Below are positions 9,060 through 18,413 of a DNA stretch of 64,000 nucleotides, in pieces; the first letter of the stretch is position 1, and each line of letters begins with the position of its first letter. The DNA is from Nostoc punctiforme NIES-2108 (GTDB lineage Bacteria; Cyanobacteriota; Cyanobacteriia; Cyanobacteriales; Nostocaceae). The stretch spans positions 36,584-100,583 of the forward strand of contig LXQE01000149.1 in assembly GCA_003326195.1 (NCBI GenBank), given 5' to 3'. Below the pieces are notes generated by a model. That model did no database searches, was not told the origin of the DNA, and saw only the letters and a list, made by a program, of their open reading frames with translations. A program made the position numbers and the translations under genes.

Positions 9060-9296
9060 TTAGTAATGATTTAGGTTAATACCAGCTTCTTTTGCCATTG
9101 CTTCTAACCCATTAATTTGTAGGGTTTTAATTGCTTTGGTAGACAACTTTAATCTCACCCAGCGATTTCCAGCTTCCCACCAAACACGCTTGTTTTGCAG
9201 ATTAGCGTGCTGAAGGCGTTTAGTACGGCGGTGGGAGTGGGAAACAGCAAAAGCGTTATTTGCCTTCTTACCAGTTAGTTCACAGCGACGGGACAT
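9060..9296 (-). CDS. rpmB: 50S ribosomal protein L28
   Basis: 78 residues, full length for the family. It starts MSRRCELTGKK and includes the conserved NNAFAVSHSHRRTKR and a C-terminal KRVWWEAGNRWVRLKLSTKA region (quoted in part). It is a structural component of the large ribosomal subunit. It is monocistronic, upstream of a 30-bp palindrome that may end the transcript. Confidence 0.97.
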   Translation of the reverse strand: MSRRCELTGKKANNAFAVSHSHRRTKRLQHANLQNKRVWWEAGNRWVRLKLSTKAIKTLQINGLEAMAKEAGINLNHY

Positions 9297-9420
9297 AGCA
9301 AGTATCTCCAGATTGTTATTTTAATACAGCCTTTCCATTTTAGGTCTTAGGCAGCAGAAGTGGGGAGATGAGGGAGATAGGGGAGCAGGGGAAGCATAAC
9401 CATTAAACAATTTCTAATGT

Positions 9421-9452
9421 CCAATGCCCAATGCCCAATGCCCCATGCCCCA
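9421..9452. repeat. Heptameric tandem repeat (CCAATGC type)
   Basis: Four to five units of a 7-bp repeat of the form CCAATGC, the last diverging to CCCCATGC. It lies 8 bp beyond the end of htpG. This is a short tandemly repeated repetitive sequence typical of Nostocales. Confidence 0.8.
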
Positions 9453-9459
9453 CTCAGCA

Positions 9460-11445
9460 CTATTTACTTGCTTGTTCCGTCAGCTTGGTGAGTACCTCAT
9501 TCGATCGCTCGACGAAGGATTTCATTCCTTCAGCGTCAAATCCTTTCTGAGACATCAGCGCTAAATCGTAAACGTGTTGGCAAATCAAGTTCACTAACTG
9601 ATCTGTAGACGATTCACCGTCACCTTGGATAATACTACCTTGGTTCAGATTTGCCAGATTTTGAATGAGCGGGTGAGCAGTATTCACCAGCAAAATGTGA
9701 TCTTCGGGAAACTCTGCTGTTCCCTGCTGCATCATGGCGTTCATTTCGCGCAGGCGGCGAAGAATCTCTGGTAAAAGCACGATCGCAGGTGGTGTACCTT
9801 GAGGATCGTCTGATTTCAAGGCTTCAGTACGGATGTTGAGTTTGGGTTTGTTGAGAGATTTCTCAAATAACTCTTTGATCGTCTCACTCCGGGTTTTATT
9901 CGTCTTGGGATCGACAATTTCCTTATCTTTATCTTGTTCTAGCAGGGTATTGTCTAAATCTGAGTCTACCCGCGTAAACTTGACATCTTGATATTCCCGT
10001 TCTAGGAAGTTAATAAAGTGGGTGTCGATAAAGGAGTCCATAAATAGGACTTCCAATCCTTGATTTTTGTGCAGTTCTATGTATGTAGACTGGGTGGCTT
10101 CATCGGTGCTATAGAAAACCCGGTTTTCGTTGCGTTCTTTGTTGCGTTCTAGATACTCTTTCAGCGTAGTATAGGGAGCGCTGGGTGCTGAGTCAGAACT
10201 GGGTGAAGGAGTCACATCTTGCCAAGCATCGCTGTCCGAAGATTGGACTTCAACCACTGGAGTTTCAGCAGCAACTTTTTCCGTCAGCTTGGCGGTGGTG
10301 CGGAAGACGATGATATCTTCAATTTGCTTTTTGAATTTCTCGTCGTTGAGAACGCCGAATTTTACGAAAGTACCGAGGTCTTTCCAGGCGCTAATGTACT
10401 GTTCGCGGTTATCGCGGAAGAGTTCTTTGAGGCGATCGCCTACTTTTTTGGCAATGTAGTCACCAATTCTCCGCACGGTGCGATCGCCTTGCAAGGCACT
10501 GCGCGACACATTCAGGGGAATATCGGTACTATCAATCACACCCCGCATCGGCATCAGAAACTGCGGGATAATTTCTTCGCAGTTGTCGCTAACAAAAACT
10601 TGATTGCAAAATAGCTTGATCTGACCTTTCGTAACATCTACATCCGGTCGCATTTTGGGAAAATACAGAATCCCGTTGATGATAAAGGGATAGTCTGTAT
10701 TTAGATGTACCCATAACAAAGGTTCTTCCTGAAAAGGATACAGGTAGCGGTAAAACTCTAAATAATCTTCTTGAGTCAGATTACTCGGAGACTCTCGCCA
10801 CGGTGCTTTTTGCTTATTTATTACTTCGCCATCTAGTTTAATCGGGACTGGCAAAAAGTCGCAGTATGTCTTGACAAGATTCTTAATTCGTGCTGATTCG
10901 AGAAATTCCTCTTCTTCCCCTTGCAGGCTGAGAATAATAGTAGTACCGCGAGTTGTCCGAGAAGATTCTTCAAGAGTGAAAGCTGGGGAACCATCACAAG
11001 ACCAGTGAACCGCCTGCGCGCCTTCTTGGTAGGATAAGGTATCAATTTCTACCTTTTGCGCCACCATGAAGGAAGAGTAAAAACCAAGACCGAAGTGACC
11101 GATTATCGGTTGATCTGATTTGCCTTCATATTTATGAATAAATTCTTCAGCACTAGAGAAGGCAACCTGATTGATATATTTCTTAACTTCATCTGCGGTC
11201 ATCCCAATACCGTTATCGGAGATGGATAGAGTTTTCTTATCTTTGTCAATGGCAATTTCAATTTCTGGTTCGCCGATATCTCCAGCATAATCGCCGGCGC
11301 GGGATACCATTTTTAGCTTTTGGATGGCGTCTACAGCGTTGGATACCAGTTCCCGCAAGAAGATTTGATGATCTGAGTAAAGCGACTTCTTAATGATCGG
11401 GAAAATATTCTCAGTATGAATACTGATAGTGCCTTGTTCTAGCAT
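9460..11445 (-). CDS. htpG: Molecular chaperone HtpG (Hsp90)
   Basis: 661 residues. The N-terminal GHKL ATPase domain has the ATP-binding motifs LVSNAVDAIQKL, SDNGIGMT and GHFGLGFYSSFMV. The middle domain includes FPKMRPDVDVTKGQIKLF (quoted in part) and the catalytic-loop region LNVSRSALQGDRTVRRI. A C-terminal dimerisation domain follows. A low-complexity Ser/Pro stretch near residues 405-425 (SDSAPSAP) breaks the middle domain and resembles a small inserted linker. In cyanobacteria HtpG serves heat and oxidative stress responses. No CIRCE-like operator is visible upstream. Confidence 0.96.
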   Translation of the reverse strand: MLEQGTISIHTENIFPIIKKSLYSDHQIFLRELVSNAVDAIQKLKMVSRAGDYAGDIGEPEIEIAIDKDKKTLSISDNGIGMTADEVKKYINQVAFSSAEEFIHKYEGKSDQPIIGHFGLGFYSSFMVAQKVEIDTLSYQEGAQAVHWSCDGSPAFTLEESSRTTRGTTIILSLQGEEEEFLESARIKNLVKTYCDFLPVPIKLDGEVINKQKAPWRESPSNLTQEDYLEFYRYLYPFQEEPLLWVHLNTDYPFIINGILYFPKMRPDVDVTKGQIKLFCNQVFVSDNCEEIIPQFLMPMRGVIDSTDIPLNVSRSALQGDRTVRRIGDYIAKKVGDRLKELFRDNREQYISAWKDLGTFVKFGVLNDEKFKKQIEDIIVFRTTAKLTEKVAAETPVVEVQSSDSDAWQDVTPSPSSDSAPSAPYTTLKEYLERNKERNENRVFYSTDEATQSTYIELHKNQGLEVLFMDSFIDTHFINFLEREYQDVKFTRVDSDLDNTLLEQDKDKEIVDPKTNKTRSETIKELFEKSLNKPKLNIRTEALKSDDPQGTPPAIVLLPEILRRLREMNAMMQQGTAEFPEDHILLVNTAHPLIQNLANLNQGSIIQGDGESSTDQLVNLICQHVYDLALMSQKGFDAEGMKSFVERSNEVLTKLTEQASK

Positions 11446-11667
11446 AATTGGTAGTTTTCGATGTTAGTATCTGAAACGATGATAGTAGGTAATACAACCT
11501 AGCCATCTGTTTTCCAGGATAAACCCGGAGAACACAGAAGGGCATGATACCAATTAGGATTTTAAAAGCATAGCTTAAGCGATCGCACCTTTTTTAAGCA
11601 TTGTTTGCCGCCATTTTCTGATTCGGATTCCCCTACTTCCAAGTCGCCACTCCCCACAGATTGCTGT

Positions 11668-12309
11668 TTAAGTATTACTAGAATTCTTCTCCAACACCAA
11701 AAAATAATGGTATGGATAAGTGGGATCGATAAATTCTTGCTTAACAGTTAACCCAGCTTTGGCAACAGAGTTTAAAATCCGCGTTTTCGGATAACCTTTT
11801 AAACCCATTTCCCAGCAGTGTTCGTCACAGACTGGCGTTGTACTCCAGAATTTTGGGACATTGAATAGTAAATGCCTTGGTCTTCCTGAGAAAGAGGTTT
11901 TCACCTGAAACGAGAGGTATTGGGTGCAATAGGGAATCGAAATCACCAAAAATTTCTTGGTTGCAATAGCAAGTTTTCTCAATGCTTCTTCTGACTGTTC
12001 GTAGGGGAAGTGTTCCAGAACTTGAAACAGGACAATCGCATCAAATTTATCTTTTGGTAAGGAAAAATCTGTAGTCAAATCCAAAATTATTTCTGGTTTG
12101 AGGCTGGGGTCAACATCAGCAGTGGAGACGTTGTATCCATTATTCTTCAAGATGTCTGTTAACAGAGAATTAAAAATCCCAATTTCCAGAACGTTTTTTA
12201 CCTGATTACCCAGCGAAAAAATTAGACGCAACTGATGATGATAACTGATGAGGCGATTTTTTGATAAATATTCTGAATTTCTAATATCTAACGAGCTGAT
12301 GAGTTGCAT
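11668..12309 (-). CDS. Class I SAM-dependent methyltransferase
   Basis: 213 residues. The SAM-binding segment is VKNVLEIGIFNSLLTDIL (about 37-54), a diverged motif I (GIFNSLL instead of GxGxG), followed by ISTADVDPSLKPEIILD (with NV at its start) and FDAIVLFQVLEHFPYEQSE. The pattern matches Methyltransf_11-type enzymes such as those acting on glycans or natural products. The missing glycines in motif I make cofactor binding less certain. It stands alone with a transposable element in the 356-bp gap upstream. Confidence 0.75.
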   Translation of the reverse strand: MQLISSLDIRNSEYLSKNRLISYHHQLRLIFSLGNQVKNVLEIGIFNSLLTDILKNNGYNVSTADVDPSLKPEIILDLTTDFSLPKDKFDAIVLFQVLEHFPYEQSEEALRKLAIATKKFLVISIPYCTQYLSFQVKTSFSGRPRHLLFNVPKFWSTTPVCDEHCWEMGLKGYPKTRILNSVAKAGLTVKQEFIDPTYPYHYFLVLEKNSSNT

Positions 12310-12431
12310 AAATAAGCCTACCTAAGCTGAGAGATTAATAAATTTGGTGGGTATACAACTACAGGATTCCCGGAACAATCATCAAAGTAACAGTACCTTG
12401 TTTCGTTTGTATACAATACATTTCCTAGAAG

Positions 12432-12582
12432 GCTACGGTGTACACACATCTTGGTAATGAAGCCCAAAACTCTGGATTTACCCCCCTTAATCCCCCCTTG
12501 CAAAGGGGGGACATAATCTGGTTCTCCCCCTTTGCAAGGGGGAGTTAGAGGGGGTGAGAAGGACTTGTATACACACCGTAGC
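12432..12582. mobile_element. MITE, GCTACGGTGT-ended family, copy 1
   Basis: A 151-bp element with inverted ends GCTACGGTGT (12432-12441) and its complement (12573-12582). It is flanked by CTAGAAG on both sides (12425-12431 and 12583-12589), a 7-8 bp target duplication. The inside is a set of C/G-run hairpins of the CCCCCTTAATCCCCC / GCAAAGGGGG type. It creates a spurious minus-strand open frame at 12318-12623. A second copy of the family is at 19965-20120. Confidence 0.88.
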
Positions 12583-12665
12583 CTAGAAGAAGAGAGGCTT
12601 TGAAGGGGGATCTTTAAGGGCAAAATATCACTAACACCAAGCGCATTGGGTTAACGAGTAGGTTT

Positions 12666-15600
12666 CTACGCGCTAAAGTATTTGGCTAACGGGTGATAGG
12701 TAATAATCGCAGTGGTAGACTGTTCTGGATAAAGTTGTTCGCTTTCATCCATATACAAGTTAATCCTGTCAGTCTGCAATAACTCCAGTTGCTTGTACTG
12801 GTCTTGAATATTTGGACAAGCTGGATACCCAAAACTATACCGCGAGCCACGATAGCGTTGTGCTAATATATCCCGAATATTGTCGGGTTCTTCACCAGCA
12901 AAACCTAACTCTCGGCGAATTCTGGCGTGTGTCCATTCAGCTACAGCTTCCGCTACCTGTACCGCCATACCGTGGAAATACAGATAATCGGTGTATTGAT
13001 TGGCAGCAAACAGCTTTTGAGCGAACTCTGTGGCAATTTCCCCTACAGTCACCGCTTGCATTGGGAAGACATCAATAATTCCCGACTCCTTCGGTGCAAA
13101 GAAATCTGCTATGCATAGCCGCCTTAACGACTTTTGTCTAGGAAACTCGAAAGTTGTAACCTGTTGTGATTGGTTCTCTGAGTCATATATATGTAAAGAA
13201 TTTCCTTCAGACTGACAAGGGAAATACCCGTAAATCACTTGGGGATGCAACAGATTTTCTTCAATAATTCGCTGTTTCCAACTTTCTAAAACTGGGTAGA
13301 CTTTCTCCGCTAAGAAAGCCTGATATTCTTCCTTAGATTGTTCTTTTGGTTTGCGGAATTGCCATTGTCCAGCAATTAAAGCTTGTAAATCCAAGTGCCA
13401 GAATATTTCCTCAATGGGAATATCACTAGGCTGCAATAACTTCGTTCCCCAGAAAGGCGGCGTTGGACGTTCAATATCTACAGCCACAGCTTCGGAACGT
13501 CTGGTATCTACTACTTTTGGTTCAGCAGATGTTTCTTCAGCAGTTGTAGCTTTTGGTTCTTTGTTACCATTTGTCGAAACTTCAGTAGTTTCAACTTCGT
13601 TCAAAAATCCTTGCAAATCTTGCCAGTTATTAGTTGCCTTTGCTGGCATTAATTTATCCATGAAGTGCAAGTCAGAAAAGGCATCTTTGCCATAAACAAC
13701 TTTACCTTTGTAGGTTTTTTGGCAATCTTCATACACAAACTTGGGAGTCAGCGCCGCACCACCTAAAATTACAGGGACACTAATTCCCTTTTCGTTGAAT
13801 ACCTCCAAGTTTTCTTTCATGAAGGCGGTTGATTTTACTAGCAAACCACTCATCGCAATACAATCAGCTTTGTGCTGTTCGTAAGCGTTGATAATGTTTT
13901 CTACTGGCTGCTTAATTCCCAGGTTAATCACCTTGTAGCCGTTGTTGGACAAGATGATATCCACCAAGTTTTTACCAATGTCGTGGACATCGCCTTTGAC
14001 TGTGGCAATGATAAAGGTTCCCTTGGCATTATTACCCGATTCTGATTTTTCCATGAACGGTTCTAAAAACGCCACCGCCGCTTTCATGGTTTCCGCAGAT
14101 TGCAAAACGAAAGGTAACTGCATTTGTCCAGAACCGAATAATTCCCCGACAACTTTCATGCCATCTAGCAGGAAGGTGTTGATAATCTCCAAGGGGGGAT
14201 GTTCTTCTAAGGCTTTTTTCAGATGTTCCTCTAAGCCAATGCGTTCGCCATCGATGATGTGGCGTTTGAGACGTTCGGGGATGGGGAGACTTTCATCTAA
14301 AGAGCGATCGCGCTTAGTTGTCACCCCGGCAAACGCTGTGGTAAGCTCTCCCAAGGGATCGTAAACGCAGACGTTACCCTCAAATTTCCGTTCGTCATAA
14401 ATCAACTGCCGACAGATTTCTTGATGACGTTCGTCAATCTTCGAGAGCGGTAAAATCTTGTTAGCACTGACAATGGCTGCATCCATTCCCGCCGTTGTCG
14501 CCTCGTGCAAAAACACCGAGTTCAGCACCATCCGCGAGGCTGGATTCAAACCAAAGGAAATATTGGAAACACCCAAAATCACATGACATCCAGGCAATCC
14601 TTCACGAATCCGCCGGATAGATTCAATTGTGGCTTTACCGTTTTCCCGGTCTTCTTCAATCCCTGTAGAAATTGGTAACGCTAGGGTATCAAAGAATATC
14701 TCTGTGGGTGGTATGCCATATTCTACAGCTTGACGGTATGCGCGTTGGGCGATCGCAAACTTTTTGTCTGCTGTCCGCGCCATTCCATCTTCATCGATAG
14801 TACCAATGACTACACCAGCACCGTATTTCTTCGCTAACTCCAGCACCTTCAAAAAGCGCGCTTCCCCATCTTCGTAGTTGGTGGAATTCAGTAAACACTT
14901 ACCACCGGCAACCTTTAAACCCGCCTCCATCTTTTCCCATTCGGTGGAGTCAAGCATTAAAGGCAATGTCACATTATTAACAATGCGCGAAACTAATTCG
15001 TGCATATCGCGCACACCGTCGCGCCCCACATAATCGACATTGACATCAAGGATGTGTGCGCCTTCTTTTACTTGCGCCCTCGCCATTGAAACGAGTCCAT
15101 CCCAATCTTCCGCGTTTAGCAAATCGCGGCACTTCTTGGAACCACTGGCGTTCAGACGTTCACCAACAATCAAGAAAGAATTATCTTGGTCGTAGGGCTG
15201 AGTGGTGTAAATTGATGCTGCTGCTGGTTCTAAACTTGGGTGTCTAACTTTTGGCTTCAGGTCTTTAGCAACTTCTGCCAATTGTTGAATGTGTTCTGGA
15301 CGCGTCCCACAGCAACCCCCAATCACTTGGACACCCAAATCTTCAACAAAATGCATCAATGACATCCGTAATTCCATCGGTGTTAGGCGGTAGTGCGCTT
15401 GACCGCCAACATTCTCAGGTAAACCCGCGTTGGGAATACAGGAAACGATGAAAGGTGAATGTTCTGCCAGATACTTGATATGTGGTTTCATCAAGTCTGG
15501 GCCTGTGGCGCAGTTTAGACCGAGAATGTCAATTGGGTAAGGTTCCAAAATTGTCAGCACAGCACTGATTTCTGAACCAACCAACATTGTGCCCATGCTT

Positions 15601-16193
15601 TCCATTGTCACAGATACCATCAACGGTCTGCGATCGCCCTTCTTCGCAAACACTTCTTCAATAGCATTCAGCGCTGCCTTAATTTGCAGCACATCTTGGC
15701 AAGTTTCCACCAGAAATAAATCGACACCACCATCCCACAGCGCCTCTGCTTGTTCAGCAAAAGTAGCTTTCATGGTGTCAAAGTCAATATGTCCCAAGGT
15801 AGGAAGTTTCGTTGTGGGGCCGATGGAACCAGCCACAAAGCGGGGTTTTTCTGGCGTGGAAAATTCCGCAGCTACACGCTTCGCCAATTCTGCGGCTGTC
15901 TTGCTGAGGTAATACGCTTGGTCTGCCAAGTCATATTCTGCCAGCACCAGGGAGGTACTGCCAAAGGTATCGGTTTCAATCACATCAGCACCAGCAGCGA
16001 GAAAGTCACGGTGAACCTTAGCGACAGCTTCGGGTTTCGTGTGGACTAAGTATTCGTTACAACCTTCATACTGTGGGCCGCCGAAGTCTTCAGCAGTCAG
16101 GTTTTGGGTTTGTAAGTTGGTTCCCATCGCCCCGTCGAAAACGAGGACTGGGCTATCTGGACTACGCAGGCGTTCAAGGAAAGGATGAGTCAT
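12666..16193 (-). CDS. metH: Cobalamin-dependent methionine synthase
   Basis: 1175 residues. It transfers a methyl group from methyltetrahydrofolate through cobalamin to homocysteine. Modules in order: homocysteine/zinc barrel (1-310) with zinc ligands in GLNCATGPD (about 228) and GGCCGTRP (about 294); pterin-binding barrel (about 335-600, FLIVGERLNASGSKK and DVNVDYVGRDG); helical cap; B12 domain with the DVHDIGKN cobalamin motif (about 735); and an activation domain (about 935-1175, RYSFGYPACP). A Thr/Glu-rich linker near 865-900 separates the B12 and activation parts. Length is slightly under E. coli MetH. I see no cobalamin riboswitch in the 168 bp upstream. Confidence 0.96.
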   Translation of the reverse strand: MTHPFLERLRSPDSPVLVFDGAMGTNLQTQNLTAEDFGGPQYEGCNEYLVHTKPEAVAKVHRDFLAAGADVIETDTFGSTSLVLAEYDLADQAYYLSKTAAELAKRVAAEFSTPEKPRFVAGSIGPTTKLPTLGHIDFDTMKATFAEQAEALWDGGVDLFLVETCQDVLQIKAALNAIEEVFAKKGDRRPLMVSVTMESMGTMLVGSEISAVLTILEPYPIDILGLNCATGPDLMKPHIKYLAEHSPFIVSCIPNAGLPENVGGQAHYRLTPMELRMSLMHFVEDLGVQVIGGCCGTRPEHIQQLAEVAKDLKPKVRHPSLEPAAASIYTTQPYDQDNSFLIVGERLNASGSKKCRDLLNAEDWDGLVSMARAQVKEGAHILDVNVDYVGRDGVRDMHELVSRIVNNVTLPLMLDSTEWEKMEAGLKVAGGKCLLNSTNYEDGEARFLKVLELAKKYGAGVVIGTIDEDGMARTADKKFAIAQRAYRQAVEYGIPPTEIFFDTLALPISTGIEEDRENGKATIESIRRIREGLPGCHVILGVSNISFGLNPASRMVLNSVFLHEATTAGMDAAIVSANKILPLSKIDERHQEICRQLIYDERKFEGNVCVYDPLGELTTAFAGVTTKRDRSLDESLPIPERLKRHIIDGERIGLEEHLKKALEEHPPLEIINTFLLDGMKVVGELFGSGQMQLPFVLQSAETMKAAVAFLEPFMEKSESGNNAKGTFIIATVKGDVHDIGKNLVDIILSNNGYKVINLGIKQPVENIINAYEQHKADCIAMSGLLVKSTAFMKENLEVFNEKGISVPVILGGAALTPKFVYEDCQKTYKGKVVYGKDAFSDLHFMDKLMPAKATNNWQDLQGFLNEVETTEVSTNGNKEPKATTAEETSAEPKVVDTRRSEAVAVDIERPTPPFWGTKLLQPSDIPIEEIFWHLDLQALIAGQWQFRKPKEQSKEEYQAFLAEKVYPVLESWKQRIIEENLLHPQVIYGYFPCQSEGNSLHIYDSENQSQQVTTFEFPRQKSLRRLCIADFFAPKESGIIDVFPMQAVTVGEIATEFAQKLFAANQYTDYLYFHGMAVQVAEAVAEWTHARIRRELGFAGEEPDNIRDILAQRYRGSRYSFGYPACPNIQDQYKQLELLQTDRINLYMDESEQLYPEQSTTAIITYHPLAKYFSA

Positions 16194-16361
16194 ATTTTCC
16201 GAGAATAATTTGGGTTAGTCGTATAATATTCGACTTACTTTATTATTTTCCCAAATTTTGAGAGTTTCGGCAGTATATAATGGAAAATTTTGATACCATA
16301 CTGAAAGTAATAATGTGTCTATAATATCACTTAGTTAGCTAGTTCATATAGAGGTTCTTGT

Positions 16362-17144
16362 ATGGAAAGAAGGAAAATTTTAATTGCAACTAAAACATAC
16401 CCTTCAATTAGCACCAAATATCAAGAAACAGTCTGTACAGCAGGAATTCTATTAGATGAAGACGATCAACCAGTTCAATGGATTCGCATTTATCCCATTC
16501 GGTTTCGTCAATTAGATTTTGATAAGCGTTATCCAAGATGGTCAATTATAAGTGCTAAAATAGAAAGAAATGACAAAGATTATAGAGAAGAAAGTTTTCG
16601 TATAGATGATTCTTCCATAGAAGTAATACGAAAAATTGATACTAGCAAAAACTGGGAAGAGCGAAAAGCCTTGGTTTTGGCACTAGAATTCAAATCTATT
16701 CTGGATATTAAAGAGCAAGGTAAATCTCTCGGTATTATTAAACCACAAACTATAAAAAAATACTTTTGCAAGAAGGAAATAGAACGGGAGTGGAAACCAA
16801 AGCAGCAAGCAATATTAGATCAGATGGACTTGTTTGAGCCTTCAGTACAGTTAGATAAAATTCCTTACAAGTTTGGTTACGAATTTTTTTCTAAAGATGG
16901 AAAGAAGCATCGTTGTACAATAAATGATTGGGAAATTCAACAACTTTATAGAGGCTGTAGAGATAGATCAAAGGAAACAAGTATGGAGAATAAAGAAAAG
17001 GAGGCTTTAGAAAAAGTACGCCAAAAATTAGAAGATGAGTTTTTAAGCAAAAAAGATTTATACTTTATCATGGGAAACCTAAAAAATCACAAAAATAGCT
17101 TTATGATTATTGGGATATTTTACCCACCATTAATAAAAATGTAA
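16362..17144 (+). CDS. Unknown protein paired with a DUF488 protein
   Basis: 260 residues, no function recognised. The N-terminus reads RKILIATKTYPSISTKYQET then VCTAGILL and QWIRIYPIRFRQLD. Proteins with this TYP..S.KY.ETVCTAGI / RIYPI.FR layout recur next to DUF488 genes in many bacteria. The C-terminal third is Lys/Glu-rich (KEKEALEKVRQKLEDEF) and ends with FMIIGIFYPP. Composition is AT-rich compared with metH. The downstream DUF488 gene starts 31 bp after its stop on the same strand, so the two form a small operon. It may be an accessory or defence-type unit, but that is only inference. Confidence 0.6.
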   Translation: MERRKILIATKTYPSISTKYQETVCTAGILLDEDDQPVQWIRIYPIRFRQLDFDKRYPRWSIISAKIERNDKDYREESFRIDDSSIEVIRKIDTSKNWEERKALVLALEFKSILDIKEQGKSLGIIKPQTIKKYFCKKEIEREWKPKQQAILDQMDLFEPSVQLDKIPYKFGYEFFSKDGKKHRCTINDWEIQQLYRGCRDRSKETSMENKEKEALEKVRQKLEDEFLSKKDLYFIMGNLKNHKNSFMIIGIFYPPLIKM

Positions 17145-17175
17145 TATTAAAAGTTGATTGTTCCAGGAATTGAAA

Positions 17176-17598
17176 ATGAAGATTAAAGATATTGCTAAAA
17201 CAAGATGTATACTTACTTTTGGATATGGCAATCGCAAAGACTACGATGCCTTCTTGGAATACCTACAAAAGTTTGATGTGGAATGTGTTGTTGATGTCAG
17301 GATGGTTCCTCGTGCTTGGAGTCGTAAATGGTACGGCGACAAAATTAAACTATTCTGTGAATTAAATAATATTGAGTATATTTCTAAAACCGCTTTAGGT
17401 AACACATCTGGTAAAGAAAATTGGATTCCAGTAAATCAAGAAGAAGCAGATATAGCTCTACATGAAATTGCACAAATTGCTCAAACGGGTAATGTTTTAC
17501 TATTGTGTGCTGAAATGAACCCAAATCGCTGTCATCGGAAAGAAGTTGCTCATTGCTTAGGAAAACTGGTATCAATGCCTGTTAAGCATTTAGAGTAG
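17176..17598 (+). CDS. DUF488-family protein
   Basis: 140 residues from the ATG at 17176, preceded by CAGGA 10 bp upstream; an in-frame TTG at 17158 is the longer alternative. DUF488 hallmarks are ILTFGYGNRKDYDAF, VECVVDVRMVPRAWSRKW and the C-terminal VLLLCAEMNPNRCHRKEVA, the conserved Cys-Ala-Glu...Cys-His-Arg motif. The family is predicted to bind or act on nucleic acids or metals, with no settled biochemical role. Together with the preceding unknown gene it makes a two-gene unit bounded by metH and a repeat-rich region. Confidence 0.8.
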   Translation: MKIKDIAKTRCILTFGYGNRKDYDAFLEYLQKFDVECVVDVRMVPRAWSRKWYGDKIKLFCELNNIEYISKTALGNTSGKENWIPVNQEEADIALHEIAQIAQTGNVLLLCAEMNPNRCHRKEVAHCLGKLVSMPVKHLE

Positions 17599-17685
17599 TA
17601 AACTACAATTTCTTTAATACTTGCAGGGCGAACTTTAAACTGTACCAATCCGTTTGAAGGTATGGGGACTCAGCACAACCCAACA

Positions 17686-17889
17686 TCACCGCGCTGTAAG
17701 TTCATCAGCAAATACTTCGTCGTAAATATCATTTTCAGGGCTTACCCAATCCTGATAAGCCTGAGATTCAACAGCAGGATTAGCAGATTTTTCGCCATTT
17801 TTGAAAGAAAGAGCTAAATCTAGCAGTGCTGATAACTGCTCATCATTTAATTGTTCAATCAGACTTAGAAGTTCTTGACGAATATTCAT
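17686..17889 (-). CDS. Small antitoxin-like protein, no toxin partner
   Basis: 67 residues. It begins with a helical segment MNIRQELLSLIEQLNDEQ followed by LSALLDLALSF and ends YQDWVSPENDIYDEVFADEL. Such short acidic proteins, with a helix-rich N-terminus and a terminal WxSPENDxYDEVF motif, are usually the antitoxin partners of PIN or RelE toxins in cyanobacteria. No toxin open frame follows or precedes it here, so it would be an orphan. Function is inferred from family appearance only. Confidence 0.55.
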   Translation of the reverse strand: MNIRQELLSLIEQLNDEQLSALLDLALSFKNGEKSANPAVESQAYQDWVSPENDIYDEVFADELTAR

Positions 17890-18011
17890 GGAATTGCCGA
17901 CTGCTAACTATATTCAATGTATGCCATAAAGCGATCGCCTGTAGCGTTGGTGGTGCAATCGCAATTATAAAGCGATCGTAGTCTTCGGGTGTGTTACCGC
18001 AAAAGCGTAAT

Positions 18012-18246
18012 GCACCTTTGATACTCGTGGATGAGTCTTTGAACTCCGTGAACGAGTCTTTTATACTCGTGAATGAGTCTTTTAGCTCCGTGAACGAGTC
18101 TTTTCTACTCGTGAATGAGTCTTTTAGCTCCGTGAACGAGTCTTTTAGCTCCGTGAACGAGTCTTTTAGCTCCGTGAATGAGTCTTTGAACTCCGTGAAC
18201 GAGTCTTTTAGCTCCGTTAACGAGTCTTTGATACTCGTGAATGAGT
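18012..18246 (+). repeat. 21-bp minisatellite, ten full units
   Basis: Ten full 21-bp units run from 18033 to 18242, preceded by one diverged unit. Each begins GAGTCTTT, has three variable bases, then CTCNGTGAAY, so the CTC...GAG ends of neighbouring units can pair as small hairpins. Because 21 is divisible by three, an open frame runs through on both strands. The plus frame (17991-18248, GTG start) would encode a repeat of ESFSSVN. There is no ribosome-binding site, so I regard the frame as incidental. Confidence 0.85.
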
Positions 18247-18265
18247 AAATGTTATTGCGAGGTTA

Positions 18266-18295
18266 GCGATGTCTACAACGGGCTACGCCTACGCA
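18266..18295 (+). repeat. 30-bp palindromic dispersed repeat, copy 1
   Basis: Begins GCGATGTCTAC and ends GGGCTACGCCTACGCA. Copies of the same 30-bp family are at 23677-23706, 33415-33444 (reverse) and 34102-34131. Confidence 0.85.
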
Positions 18296-18413
18296 CCCTG
18301 CTAATTTAAATATTACAGCCGTTTCTACGCAGATAAAATACATTAATCTAGCCCCATTTTCCATAACCTGCGATACACTAATCTGGTAAATATCGCTACA
18401 GAGTTGGTGCGAT

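Noticed and set aside
10219..10614. A 131-codon plus-strand frame within htpG
   Set aside because: Antisense shadow of the conserved HtpG middle domain.
12318..12623. A 101-codon minus-strand open frame
   Set aside because: Its codons come from the MITE at 12432-12582 and flanks; proline- and glycine-rich translation of C/G runs, no conserved domain.
13942..14364. A 140-codon plus-strand frame within metH
   Set aside because: Antisense shadow of the cobalamin domain of MetH.
16194..16361. A cobalamin riboswitch upstream of metH
   Set aside because: The short region lacks the conserved B12-box and paired elements.
18012..18246. A CRISPR array
   Set aside because: Units are contiguous 21-mers without unique spacers and there are no cas genes.
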